Shown here piece by piece: positions 16,388-24,780 of a DNA stretch of 34,484 bases. Positions within the stretch are counted from its first letter, which is position 1; each line of letters begins with the position of its first letter. This DNA comes from Cyanothece sp. BG0011. GTDB taxonomy: Bacteria; Cyanobacteriota; Cyanobacteriia; Cyanobacteriales; Microcystaceae. The stretch covers positions 1 through 34,484 of the forward strand of contig NZ_PRLH01000102.1 of the NCBI RefSeq assembly GCF_003013815.1, written 5' to 3'. Both the position numbers and the translations under genes were made by a program. The notes beneath the pieces are model-generated. The model was not told where the DNA came from. It saw only the letters and a program-made list of their open reading frames with translations, and did not search any database.

Positions 16388-17539
16388 ATGAACAATGCGA
16401 TGAAATATGCTCTAGTGCATGAGTGGTTGACTCCCAAAGCCACAGGAGGATCAGAATTAGTTGTTAAAGAGATTCTAAAACATATTGAGGCCGACGTATA
16501 TGCTTTGATTGATTTCGAGTCCACTAACCCCGACAGTTATCTTTATGGTCGAACCATTGGTCATACCTTCTTACAAAATTTTCCTGCTGCTCGAAATGGG
16601 GTGCAAAAATATTTGCCTTTTCTCCCCTTAGCCATCGAACAGTTGGATTTACGAGAGTATGATGTTATTCTCTCCTCTTCCCATGCGGTAGCTAAAGGGG
16701 TGTTAAGCAGTCCCGGACAACTCCATATTTGCTATTGTCATACCCCCATGCGCTATGCTTGGGATCTCACCTTTGACTATCTCAATCATTCCTCAGTTGG
16801 TAAAGGAATGGCAGGAGTTTTAACCCGTTACTTGTTGCATCGTCTCAGACAATGGGACGTGATTTCAGCTAATCGTGTCGATTATTTTATCGCCAACTCC
16901 CATCATACCGCTCGTCGCATTTGGCGTTGTTATCGACGAGAAGCTAAAGTTATCTATCCCCCTGTAAATATCGAGCGATTTTCCTTCAGCGCCGAGAAAC
17001 AAGACTTTTATCTCACTGTGTCGAGATTAGTCAGTTATAAAAAAATTGCCTTGATCGTGCGAGCTTTTAATCAATTAGGTTATCCTTTAATTATTATTGG
17101 TGATGGGCCTGATCTGCCGAAAATTCGTCAAATGGCGCAATCAAATATCAAAGTCCTAGGGGCGCAAAAAAATCAAGTGGTCGAGCAATATATGACTCAA
17201 GCCAAAGCATTTGTTTATGCTGCCTGTGAAGACTTTGGTATTGCCCTGGTAGAAGCCCAAGCCTGTGGAACTCCAGTCATTGCTTATGGAGGTGGTGGTG
17301 CCTTAGAAACCGTAATAGATATTCGTCAAAATATAGATAAAGGGACGGGAATTTTCTTTTTTCCGCAAACCCCTGAAGCTCTCGTAGAAACTGTTGAAAC
17401 TTTCTGTCAGTTTCAGCATCAGATTAACTCAGAGAGTTGCCGTCACCAAGCGGCAAAATTTACTCCCAAAGTCTTTGAAACGTCTTATCTGACGTTCTTA
17501 GAACAGTGTTATCAGGACTTTACTCAAAAAGTTCGATAA
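16388..17539 (+). CDS. glycosyltransferase family 4
   Basis: A 383-residue retaining GT-B glycosyltransferase. The N-terminal half has YALVHEWLTPKATGGSELVV and ICYCHTPMRYAWDL, typical of WbaZ-like mannosyl/glucosyl transferases. The C-terminal half holds the donor site segment ACEDFGIALVEAQACGTPVIAYGGGGALETV with the E-x7-E motif. It probably adds a nucleotide-sugar residue to a lipid-linked oligosaccharide at the inner face of the membrane. In-frame TAA at 16385 fixes the start at or after 16388; ATG 16400 (MKYALVHEW) is the alternative. Downstream genes for sugar phosphotransfer and GDP-sugar synthesis support an exopolysaccharide or O-antigen role. Confidence 0.85.
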   Translation: MNNAMKYALVHEWLTPKATGGSELVVKEILKHIEADVYALIDFESTNPDSYLYGRTIGHTFLQNFPAARNGVQKYLPFLPLAIEQLDLREYDVILSSSHAVAKGVLSSPGQLHICYCHTPMRYAWDLTFDYLNHSSVGKGMAGVLTRYLLHRLRQWDVISANRVDYFIANSHHTARRIWRCYRREAKVIYPPVNIERFSFSAEKQDFYLTVSRLVSYKKIALIVRAFNQLGYPLIIIGDGPDLPKIRQMAQSNIKVLGAQKNQVVEQYMTQAKAFVYAACEDFGIALVEAQACGTPVIAYGGGGALETVIDIRQNIDKGTGIFFFPQTPEALVETVETFCQFQHQINSESCRHQAAKFTPKVFETSYLTFLEQCYQDFTQKVR

Positions 17540-17552
17540 CTGTCTCGATTAA

Positions 17553-17616
17553 TGTGATCTCAAATTGCTATGATTTGTTTCATTAGGCTTGAAGATCACA
17601 ATTTGTGTGGTGTGAT
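17553..17616 (+). promoter_or_regulatory. TGTGATC repeats upstream of the sugar transferase
   Basis: TGTGATC (17553-17559) and its inverse GATCACA (17594-17600) flank 34 bases, and two further TGTGAT-like half-sites follow at 17611-17621. Half-sites of this kind are bound by CRP-type regulators, but the spacing is not that of a standard site. GAAGGAGT lies before the ATG at 17635. Confidence 0.25.
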
Positions 17617-17634
17617 GTGATGTGAAGGAGTAAG

Positions 17635-18369
17635 ATGACTGCTAATAGCCAATTTATCGCTGTCAAAGCGATACAAGCTTTGACAAGAAGAGGTTTACCT
17701 GCCTCGGTTTCCCAGAGAATTTATCGAAAACCTCGTTCTCGATGGATAATCAACGATCAAGTTGTTAAAAGAACTTTTGATATCGTCTTTTCCCTATCGG
17801 TGCTGATTATTTTTTCCCCTCTGTATCTATTGTTGGGATTCTTAATCGCGGTGAGTTCCCCTGGTCCAATTTTTTATTGCCAAGAAAGAGCAGGGAAAAA
17901 CTTCAAAAAGTTTAAATGTATCAAATTCCGAACGATGGTGCAGAATGCCGATCAGGTTCTAGAAACTATGATGGCCAACTGCCCGGAAATGCGTGCCGAG
18001 TTTGAAGATAACTTCAAACTCAGAGAAGATCCACGCATTACTTGGATTGGTAAATTTCTTCGCTTGACCAGTTTAGACGAATTTCCTCAATTTTGGAACG
18101 TCCTCAAAGGGGATATGAGTGTAGTGGGTCCTAGACCCCTAGTTCCTGAAGAATTGTGTAAATATGGTAGTAAGATTGAAAAAGTTTTGACCATTCGCCC
18201 TGGCATTACAGGCTTATGGCAAGTGTCAGGACGAAATGACATCCCCTATCCTCAACGGGTGCAAATTGATGTTTACTACGTCAACTATCGTAATTGGTTG
18301 ATGGACATCTGGATCATTTTCAAAACCATCGGAGTGATCCTGTTCCCCAAAAATAATGGTGCTTATTAA
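17635..18369 (+). CDS. undecaprenyl-phosphate sugar phosphotransferase (WcaJ/WbaP-type core)
   Basis: A 244-residue initiating sugar-1-phosphate transferase that loads the first sugar on undecaprenyl phosphate. It keeps the catalytic core of the family: VKRTFDIVFSLSVLIIFSPL, the reentrant membrane helix, then PIFYCQERAGKNFKKFKCIKFRTM, LTSLDEFPQFWNVLKGDMSVVGPRP and PGITGLWQVSGRND. The long multi-helix N-terminus of WcaJ is absent, so it is a short (core-only) form. A clear SD (GAAGGAG) precedes the ATG. It should act first in the pathway of which the GT4, gmd and fcl are parts. A weak terminator follows at 18402-18437. Confidence 0.9.
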   Translation: MTANSQFIAVKAIQALTRRGLPASVSQRIYRKPRSRWIINDQVVKRTFDIVFSLSVLIIFSPLYLLLGFLIAVSSPGPIFYCQERAGKNFKKFKCIKFRTMVQNADQVLETMMANCPEMRAEFEDNFKLREDPRITWIGKFLRLTSLDEFPQFWNVLKGDMSVVGPRPLVPEELCKYGSKIEKVLTIRPGITGLWQVSGRNDIPYPQRVQIDVYYVNYRNWLMDIWIIFKTIGVILFPKNNGAY

Positions 18370-18401
18370 GCATTACACTAAAATAAGTTTATAGCCTCAC
18401 T

Positions 18402-18437
18402 AAATAAGCTTTCTCTACTACAGGGGAAGCTTTATTT
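18402..18437 (+). terminator. candidate terminator after the sugar transferase
   Basis: AAATAAGCTT (18402-18411) pairs with AAGCTTTATTT (18427-18437) with one bulge, followed by CTTTG. Stem strength is moderate and the T-run is poor. Confidence 0.4.
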
Positions 18438-18552
18438 CTTTGACGAGGGAGTGTGGGCAGAGCTTGTCATTGTGAAGTAAAGTATGTTATTAAGACTCAA
18501 GCTGATCACAAAACTTAATTTAAGTTTCTCTCATATTTAGGATAACTAAGCG

Positions 18553-19641
18553 ATGACTCAAATAAAACGCGCTCTGATCACTGGAATTACTGGACAAGAC
18601 GGTTCTTATCTCAGTGAGTTGTTATTACAAAAAGGTTATGAAGTTCATGGGATTATCCGTCGAACCTCAACATTTAACACCGATCGCATTGATCATATCT
18701 ATGTTGATCCTCACCAAACCGAGGCTAAGTTATTTCTACACTACGGAGATTTAACCGACGGAACCACCCTAAGACGGATTTTAGAAGAAGTCCAACCCTT
18801 TGAAATCTATAACCTAGGGGCGCAATCTCATGTTCGGGTCAGTTTTGATTCTCCAGAATATACAGTGGATTCTGTGGGAATGGGAACTTTACGCTTATTA
18901 GAAGCCATCCGTGACTATCAACAACGCACAGGGATTGAAGTCCGTTTCTATCAAGCCGGATCATCGGAAATGTTTGGTAAGGTTCAAGATATCCCCCAAA
19001 AAGAAACCACTCCCTTTTATCCCCGAAGTCCCTACGCTTGTGCTAAGGTGTATGCCCATTGGCAAACCCTAAATTATCGCGAATCCTACGATTTATTTGC
19101 CTGTAACGGGATTTTATTTAACCACGAATCCCCCCGTCGTGGCGAAACCTTTGTTACTCGGAAAATTACGAGAGCGATCGCCCGTATCGTCGCAGGAACC
19201 CAGAAAAAATTATATTTAGGTAACTTAGACTCAAAACGGGACTGGGGCTATGCTAAAGACTACGTTAGAGCAATGTGGTTAATGCTACAGCAAGAGCAAG
19301 CTGATGATTATGTTGTAGCAACTGGAGAAACCCATTCGGTTAAAGACTTCCTGAAAATTGCCTTTAAGTACGTCAATTTGAACTGGGAAGATTATGTAGA
19401 CTTTGATAAGCGTTATTTACGACCGGCAGAAGTGGATTTATTAATCGGTGATCCCACCAAAGCCAAAACAAAATTAAAATGGGAACCGTCTGTGACTTTC
19501 GAGCAGTTAGTCCATTTGATGGTAGAAGCAGACTTAGCTGCTTTAGGCCTCTCTTCCCCTAACGAAACATCTAATGACAAAGTGTTACTCTTCAAGGATA
19601 ATGCTTATGTACGTCAACCTATGAGCGTTATGGTGGACTAA
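18553..19641 (+). CDS. gmd: GDP-mannose 4,6-dehydratase
   Basis: An SDR-family enzyme that converts GDP-mannose to GDP-4-keto-6-deoxymannose, the precursor of GDP-fucose and GDP-rhamnose. The NADP-binding glycine motif is [10 protein letters not shown] (residues 11-20). Catalytic Ser/Glu are in AGSSEMFG (about 135-142). Tyr161 and Lys165 form YACAK. Substrate-binding segments such as [18 protein letters not shown] are present. The length of 362 is slightly above the ~350 average because of a C-terminal tail. It directly precedes fcl, whose product uses the same intermediate. Confidence 0.96.
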   Translation: MTQIKRALITGITGQDGSYLSELLLQKGYEVHGIIRRTSTFNTDRIDHIYVDPHQTEAKLFLHYGDLTDGTTLRRILEEVQPFEIYNLGAQSHVRVSFDSPEYTVDSVGMGTLRLLEAIRDYQQRTGIEVRFYQAGSSEMFGKVQDIPQKETTPFYPRSPYACAKVYAHWQTLNYRESYDLFACNGILFNHESPRRGETFVTRKITRAIARIVAGTQKKLYLGNLDSKRDWGYAKDYVRAMWLMLQQEQADDYVVATGETHSVKDFLKIAFKYVNLNWEDYVDFDKRYLRPAEVDLLIGDPTKAKTKLKWEPSVTFEQLVHLMVEADLAALGLSSPNETSNDKVLLFKDNAYVRQPMSVMVD

Positions 19642-19744
19642 TTGCGGCCGTCAGTTGTTTAATAATTAGGGGTTCAGTTTAAACTTGACAACTAATTATA
19701 AGCAACTGTTCACCGACTTCAGGGATCAAGGGAGTATCAACACA

Positions 19745-20680
19745 ATGCTAGATTTAATTGATAAAAAAATTTTGGTAACCGGTGGGGCGGGTTTTCTCGG
19801 TAAACAAGTGGTTAATGAGTTGGTGTCTGCCGGCGCACAACCCGAAAAAATTACCATTCCTCGATCTCGTGATTGTGATTTACGACAACTTGATCAGTGT
19901 CAACGGGCAGTCGAACAACAAGATATTGTGATCCATTTGGCTGCCCATGTGGGAGGAATTGGCTTAAACCAAGAAAAACCAGCCGAATTGTTTTACGATA
20001 ACTTAATGATGGGCGCACAACTCATTCATGCTGCCTATGAAGCAGGAGTTGAAAAATTTACTTGTGTGGGAACCATCTGCGCTTATCCTAAGTTTACCCC
20101 TGTTCCCTTTAAAGAAGATGATCTCTGGAATGGCTACCCTGAAGAAACCAATGCTCCTTATGGTATTGCTAAAAAGGCGTTATTAGTTCAATTACAATCC
20201 TATCGTCAACAATATGGGTTTAATGGCGTTTATTTACTGCCGGTTAATTTATATGGACCCGAAGATAATTTTAATCCCCAAAGTTCCCATGTTATTCCTG
20301 CTTTAATTCATAAGGTTTATGAAGCACAAAAAGAGGGGAAAAAAGAGCTTTTTGTCTGGGGGGATGGTTCCCCGACTAGGGAGTTTTTATATTCTACCGA
20401 TGCAGCAAGAGGTATCGTTATGGGAACCCAATTATACAATGAGCCTGACCCGGTTAATTTAGGAACCAATGCCGAAGTTTCTATTAAACATTTGGCTGAA
20501 TTAATTTGTGAATTAATGGAATTTGAAGGAAAAATTGTTTGGCAAACCGATAAACCTAATGGCCAACCCCGTCGCTGTTTAGATACACAAAGGGCGAAAG
20601 AAAAGTTTGGTTTTGTGGCTGAGATGGACTTTAAACAAGGCTTGAAAAATACCATTGATTGGTATCGAAATCATGCATAA
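19745..20680 (+). CDS. fcl: GDP-L-fucose synthase
   Basis: An SDR epimerase/reductase that turns GDP-4-keto-6-deoxymannose into GDP-L-fucose with NADPH. The glycine motif is VTGGAGFLG (residues 11-19). The active site includes GTICAYP (109-115; Cys112) and Tyr139/Lys143 of YGIAK. The frame is open from a TTG at 19685. I chose the ATG at 19745 because AAGGGAG lies 10 bases before it and the resulting 311 residues match the family. Together with gmd it supplies fucose for the polysaccharide made by the upstream transferases. A hairpin (20732-20762) follows. Confidence 0.92.
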   Translation: MLDLIDKKILVTGGAGFLGKQVVNELVSAGAQPEKITIPRSRDCDLRQLDQCQRAVEQQDIVIHLAAHVGGIGLNQEKPAELFYDNLMMGAQLIHAAYEAGVEKFTCVGTICAYPKFTPVPFKEDDLWNGYPEETNAPYGIAKKALLVQLQSYRQQYGFNGVYLLPVNLYGPEDNFNPQSSHVIPALIHKVYEAQKEGKKELFVWGDGSPTREFLYSTDAARGIVMGTQLYNEPDPVNLGTNAEVSIKHLAELICELMEFEGKIVWQTDKPNGQPRRCLDTQRAKEKFGFVAEMDFKQGLKNTIDWYRNHA

Positions 20681-21027
20681 TAATCTGCATTTAGACACAG
20701 AAAAAGCCCATCGCTTCTCGGATTTCTTTGAGATCGCCTTTGTTGATTAATCAGAGGCGATCGCTTAAGTTTATTTAACCTAGGAAACAGTCACAGATTA
20801 GTTAGTTCCTTTGCTGACATCTTGCACCAGCACATAGAAACTCAACTACAAAAGACAGAAAATAACTTCTTAAGCAGTTAGCATCAAAATGAACCCTGTT
20901 CCCTGTTCCCTCCCTAAACTAGCTAGTTTTATCGAAGGTGCAAGATGTAAGTTTGAGAATTTGTGAGAAATTAAGGTGTATTGTAAAATTAAGTTAAGAA
21001 ATTTAATTCTATTTTATTTTCTGTGTT
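20681..21027. other. intergenic stretch with hairpin and repeat pair
   Basis: It contains an 8-bp hairpin GATCGCCT/AGGCGATC (20732-20739 with 20755-20762), possibly the fcl terminator. It also has a 12-bp inverted repeat ACATCTTGCACC (20817-20828) and GGTGCAAGATGT (20937-20948) enclosing 108 bases. The 16-mer ATCGAAGGTGCAAGAT at 20931-20946 returns at 22332-22347, so it belongs to a dispersed repeat family. No gene is seen. Confidence 0.6.
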
Positions 21028-21708
21028 ATGGAACAAACATCGTTAAACTTGGTAGCGATCGCAGTTTTTGCCATGACTTTATCGGCATTACTCAGTCCTG
21101 TTTTAAATATATCCCCATTTATTCCTGCGGCCACTACTTTTGCAATCTTAGGCTTGGCCACGGTGGATAGTTTCAGTTGGGGAGGGAAAGGGTTAACCTT
21201 ATTTTTGGACTTATTTACCTCTTCTGAACAACGTCAACGTATTATTCATCATGAAGCCGGGCATTTTTTAGCAGCTTATTGTTTAGGTATTCCTGTCACT
21301 GGTTATGCTTTATCTGCGTGGGAAACTTTCAAACAAGGAGAAAAAGCCGGGATAGGAGGGGTACAATTTGATTTTAGTCTCTTATCGGATGAAGAAAAAG
21401 TTAGCAAAAATCCCCTAATTCTTGAGAGAACTTTTACCGTCTTAATGGCTGGTATTGCTGCGGAAAACATTATGTATGAAACAGCCGAAGGGGGAGAAGA
21501 AGATAAACAAAATTTACGGGAAATCATGAAAATTTTAGACATTCCTTACCATCTCTATCCTCAAAAAGAAAGTTGGGCATTATTACAAGCGAAAAATTTA
21601 TTGATTCGTCATCAAACTACTTACCAAGAATTGGTTAAAATGATGGAAAAACGAGCCTCAGTAGAAGACTGTCACAGATTAATTCAATCTAGTCTAATCA
21701 AGAATTGA
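21028..21708 (+). CDS. membrane-anchored M41-like metallopeptidase lacking the AAA domain
   Basis: A 226-residue protein with two N-terminal membrane helices (about residues 7-24 and 30-48), followed by a peptidase domain resembling that of FtsH. The zinc motif HEAGH is intact (residues 75-79), and AGIAAENIMYETAEGGEEDKQNL corresponds to the region that carries the third zinc ligand in FtsH. The AAA ATPase module is absent, so it is not a self-standing unfoldase. Such proteins are common in cyanobacteria and plants. Zinc-dependent proteolysis at the membrane is likely but the substrate is unknown. It could alternatively assist FtsH complexes. Confidence 0.75.
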   Translation: MEQTSLNLVAIAVFAMTLSALLSPVLNISPFIPAATTFAILGLATVDSFSWGGKGLTLFLDLFTSSEQRQRIIHHEAGHFLAAYCLGIPVTGYALSAWETFKQGEKAGIGGVQFDFSLLSDEEKVSKNPLILERTFTVLMAGIAAENIMYETAEGGEEDKQNLREIMKILDIPYHLYPQKESWALLQAKNLLIRHQTTYQELVKMMEKRASVEDCHRLIQSSLIKN

Positions 21709-21769
21709 TAAACGGGCAAAAATTGTTATTAATTTTCAATCTTCTTATTTATAATTCGATGGTAATTTT

Positions 21770-22246
21770 TTAGAGAACTTTAAGATAAACTCGGTCACAT
21801 CGAGGGGTTTCCACTCCGCTACTCCGTTGATAATTAGACTTTTCATAAAGTTTAATAGCTTCGGTTAAACAACTAGCGGTTTCTATCCAAATTTGTTGAT
21901 ATCCTTGAGTGACTATTTCTAATTCTAAACTTTGCAATAAATAGGTTCCTAACCCCTTTTTTCTGACCGAAGGTAATAAATACATTTTACGAATTTCTAC
22001 AGCGCGATCGCCTCGACTAATGGGATAATAACCGGCGGTTCCAACAATTTTATGATTCAGTTCCACAACCCAAAATTGACCCCCTACTTTTTGATAAAAT
22101 TGTTTAACTTCTACCACATCAACATCGGCCCCGTTAGGTTCAAAAGACAGTCCATACTCATCTAAAACCAAAGCAATTAATTGGATAACTTCCTCTCGAT
22201 CCCTTTCTTGCCAATCTCTAATTAAAAAATCTCGATAACTTTTCAT
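21770..22246 (-). CDS. GNAT family N-acetyltransferase
   Basis: A 158-residue acetyltransferase of the GNAT fold. The acetyl-CoA binding core is VEIRKMYLLPSVRKKGLGTYLLQSL (about residues 82-107), with the R/Q-x-x-G-x-G/A signature as RKKGLG. The preceding strand HKIVGTAGYYPI and the C-terminal YEKSNYQR are also typical. The substrate cannot be told from sequence. It is convergent with the M41-like gene; no clear terminator lies between them. Confidence 0.85.
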   Translation of the reverse strand: MKSYRDFLIRDWQERDREEVIQLIALVLDEYGLSFEPNGADVDVVEVKQFYQKVGGQFWVVELNHKIVGTAGYYPISRGDRAVEIRKMYLLPSVRKKGLGTYLLQSLELEIVTQGYQQIWIETASCLTEAIKLYEKSNYQRSSGVETPRCDRVYLKVL

Positions 22247-23002
22247 TATTATGGTTTTCCGTTGTCATTAAGTAAGTTATTCGGGTAAGCACGAGAAGAA
22301 GAATATTAATTCATCCTCACTAACGAGTTTGATCGAAGGTGCAAGATATCAGCTTTTCTCTGTTGCTTCACTTGTGCAATAAGTCTATATGATACGAAAT
22401 ATGAGGAATCCCTACACAAGTTTTGGTTAAATCGGTTACAGTATAAACAGATACAACAATTATTTTTTTGTTATTTTCTTCATTAAGTTATCTGAAATTA
22501 CTCCTTAACAAAACTTTATCTCAAAAAGGATGAAAAATTCCCCCTGCATCAGATAAGTTAGTGAATAACCAAAGAAAAAATTGCATTCCTAGTGTGAAGG
22601 AGACAGTCAAATGTTGAAAATATTCTATAGTTTAATCGCAAAAGCTACTCTTTCCATTTTCAAAATCGTCTTTTTGTAATTAGATAGACAAAACATCTAA
22701 ATAATTCTGGTAGCCTGATAAACAGCCAGTCTTCCCAAATCCCGATTGGTGGGGGGCAGAGGCGATAGTCACGCTAATTAAATAGCAAGGTTAAGTTTTG
22801 TCCTTTATTGATCTTTTTTTCCGTTATTTGGCTATTGATTGGTATTCCTTAAGACGGTTGACAAATTATTAAGAGAATCTTAAAGATTTTCCCGTTCAAC
22901 TAACACCAAATCATCCATAATTCCTGATATAGCTGACCTCGTCTCCTCTCCCATTGTTCCCAAACTTGTTAAACCTGTTTTACTCCTCGGAAGTATCAGC
23001 TT
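22247..23002. other. 756-base leader region upstream of the sigma factor gene
   Basis: This long gap holds a copy of the dispersed 16-mer (22332-22347), the small peptide gene at 22611-22679, and a G-rich patch (about 22737-22760) that can form only weak stems. A T-run lies at 22813-22819. Such long leaders upstream of sigma genes may hold regulatory RNA, but no known riboswitch or Yfr motif is recognised. Confidence 0.5.
22611..22679 (+). CDS. 22-residue hydrophobic peptide
   Basis: An ATG at 22611 with a strong SD (AAGGAG at 22597-22602, spacing eight) opens 22 codons and a TAA. The peptide starts MLKIFYSLIAKATLSIFK and ends IVFL. It is hydrophobic with lysines spaced three to eight residues apart, consistent with a single membrane-associated helix. 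Type I toxins and small membrane regulators look like this, but no family is recognised. It precedes the sigma factor gene by 323 bases and may be an independent transcript. Confidence 0.5.
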   Translation: MLKIFYSLIAKATLSIFKIVFL

Positions 23003-24130
23003 ATGAACACGACGACACAAATGATGCAAACGGAATCAAACCATGAATTCAACCCCTCTCAAATCGAAACCGCAGAACTTGAACAAACCGAAAATGAATT
23101 ACAGTCTGTCGAAGTAGAAATTTCCTCATTATCCGACGAATTAGGTAATCAATATCCAGAGGGATATCGTAAAACGGTGTCTGATGATACAGTTGGGGCA
23201 TTTTTCAAAGAAATGTCGCGCTATCCTCTCTTAAATGCTCAAGAAGAAGTAGAATTAGCCCACCATGTCCAGTTTTTAGTTGAAGCCGAACAAAGCAGAC
23301 AACAACTCCAAGAACAGTTACAACGTCCCCCAACTAAAGCAGAATGGGGCGAGGCCATGGGTTTCGAGACTCAAAAGCAATTTGAACATCGCCTGCATCG
23401 GGGACGGACGGCTAAACGAAAAATGATTCGTTCTAATTTACGTTTAGTGGTATCCATTGCCAAACGTTATCTTAATCGGGGTGTTCCTTTCCTAGATTTA
23501 ATACAAGAAGGTGCGATCGGTTTAAATCGTGCGGCCGAAAAATTTGACCCGAATAAAGGCTATAAATTTTCTACTTATGCTTATTGGTGGATTCGTCAGG
23601 CAATTACTCGAACCATTGCCAATGATGCGAGAACCATTCGTTTACCCATTCATGTCGTAGAAAAATTAAACAAACTTAAAAAAGCCCAACGGGTTCTAAA
23701 ACAAAAGTTACAACGCAACCCTAATGAAAAAGAACTGGCCGATGAGTTAGAAGTCAGTCCTTCTCAATTACGTCAGTTATTGCAACTCCGTCGACAATCT
23801 TTATCTTTAAATCATCGGGTTGGTAAAGGGGAAGATACCGAGTTAGTTGATTTACTCGAAGATCAAGAGTTACAACTTCCTGAAGAACTGATGAATGAAG
23901 GAATGTTGCGTTATGAAGTTTCGGCGGTGTTAAGTGATGTCTTAACCCAAAGAGAAAAAGATGTGATCTCTTTACGTTACGGTTTATGTACGGCTCAACC
24001 TCACACCTTAGAGGAAGTGGGAGGCATTTTTAACCTGTCTCGTGAAAGAGTGCGTCAGATTCAAAGTAAAGCGATGCGTAAGTTACGTCGACCTCAAGTG
24101 GCCCGTCGTCTGAAAGGATGGCTTCATTGA
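23003..24130 (+). CDS. sigC: RNA polymerase group 2 sigma factor, SigC-like
   Basis: A 375-residue sigma-70 family factor. Region 1.2 is DTVGAFFKEMSRYPLLNAQEEVEL (about residues 60-85), the form I associate with cyanobacterial SigC. Region 2 is very conserved: SNLRLVVSIAKRYLNRGVPFLDLIQEGAIGLNRAAEKFDP and YAYWWIRQAITRTIAN. Region 3 follows, then region 4 with TQREKDVISLRYGL and the DNA-binding LEEVGGIFNLSRERVRQIQSKAMRKLR. The first ~55 residues are acidic. It lacks the extended region 1.1 of the main sigma factor. SigC versus SigB/D is judged from region 1.2 only. A strong hairpin terminator follows. Confidence 0.85.
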   Translation: MNTTTQMMQTESNHEFNPSQIETAELEQTENELQSVEVEISSLSDELGNQYPEGYRKTVSDDTVGAFFKEMSRYPLLNAQEEVELAHHVQFLVEAEQSRQQLQEQLQRPPTKAEWGEAMGFETQKQFEHRLHRGRTAKRKMIRSNLRLVVSIAKRYLNRGVPFLDLIQEGAIGLNRAAEKFDPNKGYKFSTYAYWWIRQAITRTIANDARTIRLPIHVVEKLNKLKKAQRVLKQKLQRNPNEKELADELEVSPSQLRQLLQLRRQSLSLNHRVGKGEDTELVDLLEDQELQLPEELMNEGMLRYEVSAVLSDVLTQREKDVISLRYGLCTAQPHTLEEVGGIFNLSRERVRQIQSKAMRKLRRPQVARRLKGWLH

Positions 24131-24140
24131 AAAGCTTGAC

Positions 24141-24183
24141 ATAGGTATGAGGTGGGACTCAAATACTCACCCATCATACCTAT
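24141..24183 (+). terminator. hairpin after the sigma factor gene
   Basis: ATAGGTATGA (24141-24150) pairs with TCATACCTAT (24174-24183), with an inner GGTG/CACC stem. It is followed by TTTCATTTC and starts ten bases after the stop codon. Confidence 0.65.
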
Positions 24184-24244
24184 TTTCATTTCAATCCGAA
24201 CTAATCTTATTCTTTTTCTTACCTAATTTTTGATGAATAATATA

Positions 24245-24281
24245 ATATGGCTAGTGATTAATTATGTCTCACCAGCCATAT
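24245..24281 (-). terminator. hairpin after hliA
   Basis: ATATGGCTAGTGA (24245-24257) pairs with TCACCAGCCATAT (24269-24281) with a single mismatch. It lies about 40 bases past the hliA stop on the minus strand and is followed by TATATTATTC. It faces the sigma gene terminator. Confidence 0.55.
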
Positions 24282-24321
24282 AATTGCATCTAATTTATTT
24301 TACTTTAAGGAATTCTTATAT

Positions 24322-24534
24322 TTAGAGATTGGTTAACCAAGTAACCAAACCTTGTCCAGTTAAGGTTTCAAATGCTAATAGGGAAATAAAACCAATCATA
24401 GCAAGACGGCCATTGAGTTTTTCTGCATATTTATTAAATCCAAATTGTTTCTTTTGGTCAACATACATTTTAGGCTCGATAGCATAGTTATTTAAACGGC
24501 CTTGTTCTTCGGTTACATAACTGCGAGAAGTCAT
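24322..24534 (-). CDS. hliA: high light-inducible protein (HliA/HliB type)
   Basis: A 70-residue single-helix protein of the LHC/ELIP superfamily. The chlorophyll-binding motif AEKLNGRLAMIGFISLLAFE is present in the sole membrane helix (about residues 38-60), with Glu39, Asn42 and Arg44 of the ExxNGR type. The N-terminal segment NNYAIEPKMYVD is typical of the 70-residue HliA/HliB forms. It should bind chlorophyll and carotenoid in photosystem II assembly intermediates and dissipate excess energy. A perfect HLR1 repeat lies 34 bases upstream of its ATG, so RpaB control and induction by strong light are expected. Confidence 0.93.
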   Translation of the reverse strand: MTSRSYVTEEQGRLNNYAIEPKMYVDQKKQFGFNKYAEKLNGRLAMIGFISLLAFETLTGQGLVTWLTNL

Positions 24535-24567
24535 AAATTTATTTTTGATTGAATGGCTACGTTAATA

Positions 24568-24585
24568 AATGTAACAGAATGTAAC
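24568..24585 (-). promoter_or_regulatory. HLR1 element (RpaB binding site) of hliA
   Basis: On the minus strand, GTTACATT-CT-GTTACATT is a perfect match to HLR1, two (G/T)TTACA(T/A)(T/A) repeats two bases apart. It lies 34 bases before the hliA ATG. RpaB binding at HLR1 controls high-light genes in cyanobacteria; the site here is inferred from the sequence alone. Confidence 0.85.
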
Positions 24586-24780
24586 GAAGTATTGCAAGGT
24601 CTTGACTTAAAAAAATAGTAGTGCGTACCGAACCAAAGACAATCAAGGCATAGTCAAGAGCAAGAATATTTCTAGGTTTCGCAGTTTTCTAAATCAATGT
24701 GATAATGTAGGGCTAACCGTACAAACTTCTTTATTTTGTGCATTAACAGAGGTTTGTGAAAGTCATTATGGGTTAAAGCA

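Noticed and set aside
20976-21170. Frame starting before the M41-like gene
   Set aside because: Shadow of the real gene in another frame.
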